Assembly (NCBI GenBank): GCA_004375895.1
Contig: SOJW01000070.1
Location: forward strand, 1-50,685
Origin: Candidatus Stahliibacteriota bacterium
GTDB lineage: Bacteria > Hydrothermota > Tepidihabitantia > B3-TA06
Length of the DNA: 50,685 nucleotides
Direction of reading: 5' to 3'
Shown here: in pieces, positions 48,065 to 50,685 of the stretch
How positions within the stretch are numbered: the first letter of the stretch is position 1
How the letters are laid out: every line of letters begins with the position of its first letter
Made by a program: the position numbers and the translations under genes
The notes under the pieces: generated by a model
What the model was told of the DNA's origin: nothing
What the model saw: the letters and a program-made list of their open reading frames with translations, nothing else
Database searches by the model: none

Positions 48065-50284
48065 ATGCTAGCTTTACTGCTTGGCCTTATCTGGGGCATA
48101 AATTTGGATCAGGTTGAGTGGAGGAGTTTGCTCAACGCCAACCTTATCTACGATATTGCGCCTGTTGAGGACGGTGCGTGGTGCGCCACGAACGGTGGGG
48201 TGCGGTTCTTTTCGCTTGCAGATTCCGCTTTTACCCGCAGTTTTACCAACACCGACGGGCGTGCGCCCAACGTTTGTCGAAGCCTGGCATTGGTGAGTTC
48301 AGGCGAGTTGTGGGTCGCCACGGAGGATGGATTGGCCCTGATCGATCCTGAGTCCGATCAAGCCTTACCTCATCCCCAGGTTGACGGCTCCGTCCTTTCG
48401 CTCGCCCTTAACGGGGACACACTTGCCGTTGGTACGCCCAGCGGGGTATTCTTTATCTTAATGAAATCTACGCCTGCTTCCTTGGATGATGATACCAGGA
48501 TTCCCATCCCGCCCCTTGGCAACCGTTCTGCACCTGGGATGTGCTGGTTTAAGGGAGACCTATGGATAGGCTCAGATGAAGGGCTCAGGCGTTACGTCCC
48601 GACAACTGGCTCGGTTGAGACCTTCAGCATCACCGATGGTCTACCCTCTACGGATATACGCGACCTTGATCCGGGAGATTCTCTGGATGTGTTGACATCC
48701 AAGGGTGTGTCAAGGTATGTGGAGTCGAGCGCTGCTTTTCATGACGTTTTTCTACTCCAGGATACCTTGCCTAAGGTTACTTCACTTGCGCATGCGGGCG
48801 ATACGATTTATGTTACGTCCGCCTCAGGGACGGGCGTGTATAAACGGCTGTTTCGTTATCGCGAATCAGTTGATTCTTTGGAGACCTTGGGTTTCTGGAT
48901 AGATACCCCTGCGGGTGTAAAATCTACCTGGGCCCGCCGCATGCAGGTGGTAGAGGTTGATGACTGGGGACGTGTATGGATTGGCCTTGGTCAAGCAGGA
49001 GGCAACTGGGGTGATGGTCTTATAGTTTGGGATGGAGAATGGAGAGTGAGATGGGATGGGTCGCAAAGCTTCGATTGCTCTGGACTCAACTCCAACTTTA
49101 TTTGGCATCTTCTGCTGGATGATTGTGGCAATCTCTGGATGACTCATGGCACGCGCGGGGTGACGCGTTACTTTGAAGATGGGGAGGAGGGCTGGGAAAA
49201 TCTTTATACTAACGATAGCATTCCCATTAACAACTCCACAAAGGTGAGCGCTGTTGACTCGAAGGGACGGATTGTGTTCGGTTCGTGGTGGTCAACAAAC
49301 GGTGTTGTTCGTTACGACCCATCAACGGATGAGTGGGAGGAGTATTCCTGGGGTGATGGGGCAGCCCTTAACATAATTGCTTGGCTGGCGGTAGATCCCC
49401 TGGATCGTATCTGGGTTTCTCACTTTAACGCTCAACAGATGAGTGTGCTTTCTTCAGATTTAACCGAACTGGCGGTTATCTCGTGGGCTTACGAGCCTGT
49501 ATGGTCGCTTGAGTTTGATTCTTCAGGCACGGTGTGGGCCGGGACTGATGCCGGACTTGTAGCCTATCATCCACCGGATTTTACAGAGCAGCTTGAAGGT
49601 GGTGAGTTCGTGATTGAGGTTCCGATTCAGCAGGTGCGGGATATAGCATTGGATGGTTCTGGGGGTATCTGGGGAGTCTCCCCTGAAGGGGCGTTTCACT
49701 GGACTCCTGACGAGACGGTGTGGTATAAGGACTCAAACTCGCCGATTCCTGAGAGCGATCTTGTTTCGGTTGATCGCGATCCCTGGGGGAGGATCTACCT
49801 CCTTTGCAGGAACGATGGGCTGGTAGTATACGACCCTGCGGGTACCGCCTACGATACTTCTCGGGCACTTTGGCAGTTTATCTCTTCATACAACACTTCG
49901 CTTATCCCAGGCTTTGAGTACAGCTGGCTTGACGTTGATCGGACCGGCCGTGTTGCGGTAGGGACGCTCGGGGGTGGGATCTCGCTTTTTGCTCTGCCTC
50001 CCTATACAGACTCGGTATCTGTCAAGGTATCGGTTTATCCAAATCCCTGCTATATTTCTTTAGGGCTACCTGTGCGTTTTACCCCGCTTGACGGGGCCAA
50101 AAGCGTTGTAATCTATACGATCTCAGGGGAAAGGGTTAGAGAGATTCCTGAAGCCGAGTTTTTGACCATCCAGGGGACGGCACAGGCGGAGTTGGACGTA
50201 AGCCGCATGGCCGCGGGCCTTTACCTTGCGGTGATTCGTTTTCCTGACCGCGTCGAGCGTGTAAAGTTCGTTCTTCTTCGCTGA
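48065..50284 (+). CDS. Secreted two-component-regulator-type propeller protein with type-A-like sorting domain
   Basis: The 739-residue protein has a signal-like start (MLALLLGLIWG), then many Reg_prop-like repeats (GELWVATEDGLALI, DLWIGSDEGLRRY, GNLWMTHGTRGVTRY, DRIWVSHFNAQQ and so on). They probably form two seven-bladed propellers as in extracellular sensor domains. The last 90 residues (SVYPNPCYISLG, then GERVREIPE and GLYLAVIRFPD) form a type-A/FlgD-like sorting domain. No histidine kinase or cytoplasmic part follows, so it is likely a free secreted protein. The ATG has a GGGGG SD. It is the last gene of the long plus-strand group. Confidence 0.82.
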   Translation: MLALLLGLIWGINLDQVEWRSLLNANLIYDIAPVEDGAWCATNGGVRFFSLADSAFTRSFTNTDGRAPNVCRSLALVSSGELWVATEDGLALIDPESDQALPHPQVDGSVLSLALNGDTLAVGTPSGVFFILMKSTPASLDDDTRIPIPPLGNRSAPGMCWFKGDLWIGSDEGLRRYVPTTGSVETFSITDGLPSTDIRDLDPGDSLDVLTSKGVSRYVESSAAFHDVFLLQDTLPKVTSLAHAGDTIYVTSASGTGVYKRLFRYRESVDSLETLGFWIDTPAGVKSTWARRMQVVEVDDWGRVWIGLGQAGGNWGDGLIVWDGEWRVRWDGSQSFDCSGLNSNFIWHLLLDDCGNLWMTHGTRGVTRYFEDGEEGWENLYTNDSIPINNSTKVSAVDSKGRIVFGSWWSTNGVVRYDPSTDEWEEYSWGDGAALNIIAWLAVDPLDRIWVSHFNAQQMSVLSSDLTELAVISWAYEPVWSLEFDSSGTVWAGTDAGLVAYHPPDFTEQLEGGEFVIEVPIQQVRDIALDGSGGIWGVSPEGAFHWTPDETVWYKDSNSPIPESDLVSVDRDPWGRIYLLCRNDGLVVYDPAGTAYDTSRALWQFISSYNTSLIPGFEYSWLDVDRTGRVAVGTLGGGISLFALPPYTDSVSVKVSVYPNPCYISLGLPVRFTPLDGAKSVVIYTISGERVREIPEAEFLTIQGTAQAELDVSRMAAGLYLAVIRFPDRVERVKFVLLR

Positions 50285-50536
50285 TTCTCCTGTATATCTC
50301 ACAGAGTTACAGGCCAAAGCGGCCAAAAGGAAGGCAGCGGTGGCTGGTCAGGTTCGGCTCGCGTCCACGGCCCCGGCCACGAGGATGTGAACTTCGTCCT
50401 CGGGGGCACTTGGGAAGCTGAGTTTACCTATACTAGCGATCCGCTGGCCGGTACCTATGAAGGAACCTGGAGGGAAACCTCAAGCTCGATCCCGGGCGTT
50501 AGTGGAAGCGGTGGCAGCTCCGGCTCCCTACAGTAG
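50285..50536 (+). pseudogene. In-frame 83-codon open stretch after the propeller gene stop, no start codon
   Basis: Directly after the TGA at 50282 the same frame stays open for 83 codons to TAG (50534-50536). The translation is Gly/Ser-rich and protein-like (GHEDVNFVLGGTWEAEF, then a TSDPLAGTYEGTWRE piece). No start codon or SD is seen. It may be the tail of a decayed gene. The preceding sorting domain ends naturally before the TGA, so read-through is less likely. Confidence 0.35.
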
Positions 50537-50554
50537 TAAATCTAAACCTTTAGA

Positions 50555-50581
50555 GGAGGGGCAAAGCCCCCTCCTTTTCTT
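50555..50581 (+). terminator. Intrinsic terminator closing the long plus-strand gene group
   Basis: GGAGGGG (50555-50561) and CCCCTCC (50568-50574) form a stem with a CAAAGC-type loop and one bulged C, followed by TTTTCTT. Confidence 0.75.
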
Positions 50582-50585
50582 GACC

Positions 50586-50614
50586 TTGACATTGCCGGAG
50601 AACCGGCTTATACT
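50586..50614 (+). promoter_or_regulatory. Predicted promoter with palindrome in its spacer
   Basis: TTGACA (50586-50591), a 17-base spacer and TATACT (50609-50614). The spacer holds the palindrome GCCGG-AGAA-CCGGC (50594-50607), a candidate operator. Confidence 0.65.
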
Positions 50615-50632
50615 GAACAAAAGGAGGTCATC

Positions 50633-50685
50633 ATGCTTAATATAGGTCTTATTGCCTTAACCCTGTGTGGGGCAGACATACTAGT
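50633..50685 (+). CDS. Start of a secreted-protein gene (runs off the right edge)
   Basis: An ATG at 50633 with AAGGAGG five bases upstream begins MLNIGLIALTLCGADIL, a likely signal peptide. Only 17 codons are visible. It is the sole gene in the window with both a strong promoter and a perfect SD at ideal spacing. Function cannot be judged. Confidence 0.6.
   Translation, partial: MLNIGLIALTLCGADIL

Noticed and set aside
50282-50284. TGA as a selenocysteine or recoded codon
   Set aside because: The sorting domain ends naturally before it, no SECIS-like stem was found right after it, and other genes end with TGA normally.

Overview
The window looks like a chromosomal stretch from an uncultured, diderm (Gram-negative type) bacterium, probably an FCB-like candidate lineage such as WOR-3/Stahlbacteria. 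That placement is inference. It rests on three large secreted proteins with YPNP/FlgD-like or type-A (T9SS-like) C-terminal domains, many lipoproteins, TonB-type proteins, bactofilin, a bacterial V/A-type ATPase, and PEGA/PQQ-propeller lipoproteins ending in the same short WPKFxHDxQNTGRA tail. No rRNA or tRNA gene was recognised.

Layout. 1-3.3 kb: a trypsin-like protease fragment, a secreted protein, and minus-strand membrane and metallo-beta-lactamase-fold genes. 3.3-9.7 kb: a secreted DGGYI-repeat protein, then a small gene, a DUF4175 membrane/coiled-coil protein and a TPR protein in one transcription unit. 10-14 kb, minus strand: a TonB-like protein, a plug-domain-only protein, and a VIT/VWA protein fused to an AgmX/PglI (TonB-like) C-terminus. 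14.1-19.8 kb: three paralogous lipoproteins with PEGA domains and eight-bladed PQQ propellers. 19.9-25.7 kb: an operon of a degenerate 5'-nucleotidase-like lipoprotein, an isoprenylcysteine-methyltransferase-like membrane enzyme, a BtuFCD-type importer and a DUF401 permease. 25.8-27.4 kb: an A+T-richer island of small Cys-rich proteins and a dCTP deaminase/dUTPase-fold protein. 27.4-28.1 kb: a patchwork of palindromic repeats. 28.1-29.7 kb, minus strand: an ARPP-1 protein and a second TonB.

From 29.8 to 50.3 kb all genes lie on the plus strand and almost all overlap or abut: V/A-ATPase C-F-A-B-D, VanZ-like, hisS, parA, parB, three M42-peptidase paralogs, an M23 peptidase, bactofilin, an M6 protease, an SDR reductase, a 1065-residue TPR protein and a two-component-type propeller protein. 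A strong terminator at 50.56 kb closes this group. It joins energy coupling, chromosome partitioning and envelope-shape functions.

The main signals beyond genes are as follows. (1) A dispersed hairpin repeat built on CCCGTAACACC lies in tandem between genes and has also entered coding sequence three times, always in the reading frame giving RNTP/TPRTP. (2) A second palindromic family has three copies, each with 14-nt arms and a 3-nt loop; arm sequence differs but pairing is kept. (3) A recurrent TTGACW-N16/17-TAnnAT promoter sits so close to four start codons that leaderless mRNAs are predicted. (4) An M42 triplet whose third member has lost catalytic residues. (5) A V/A-ATPase operon without its membrane-sector genes.
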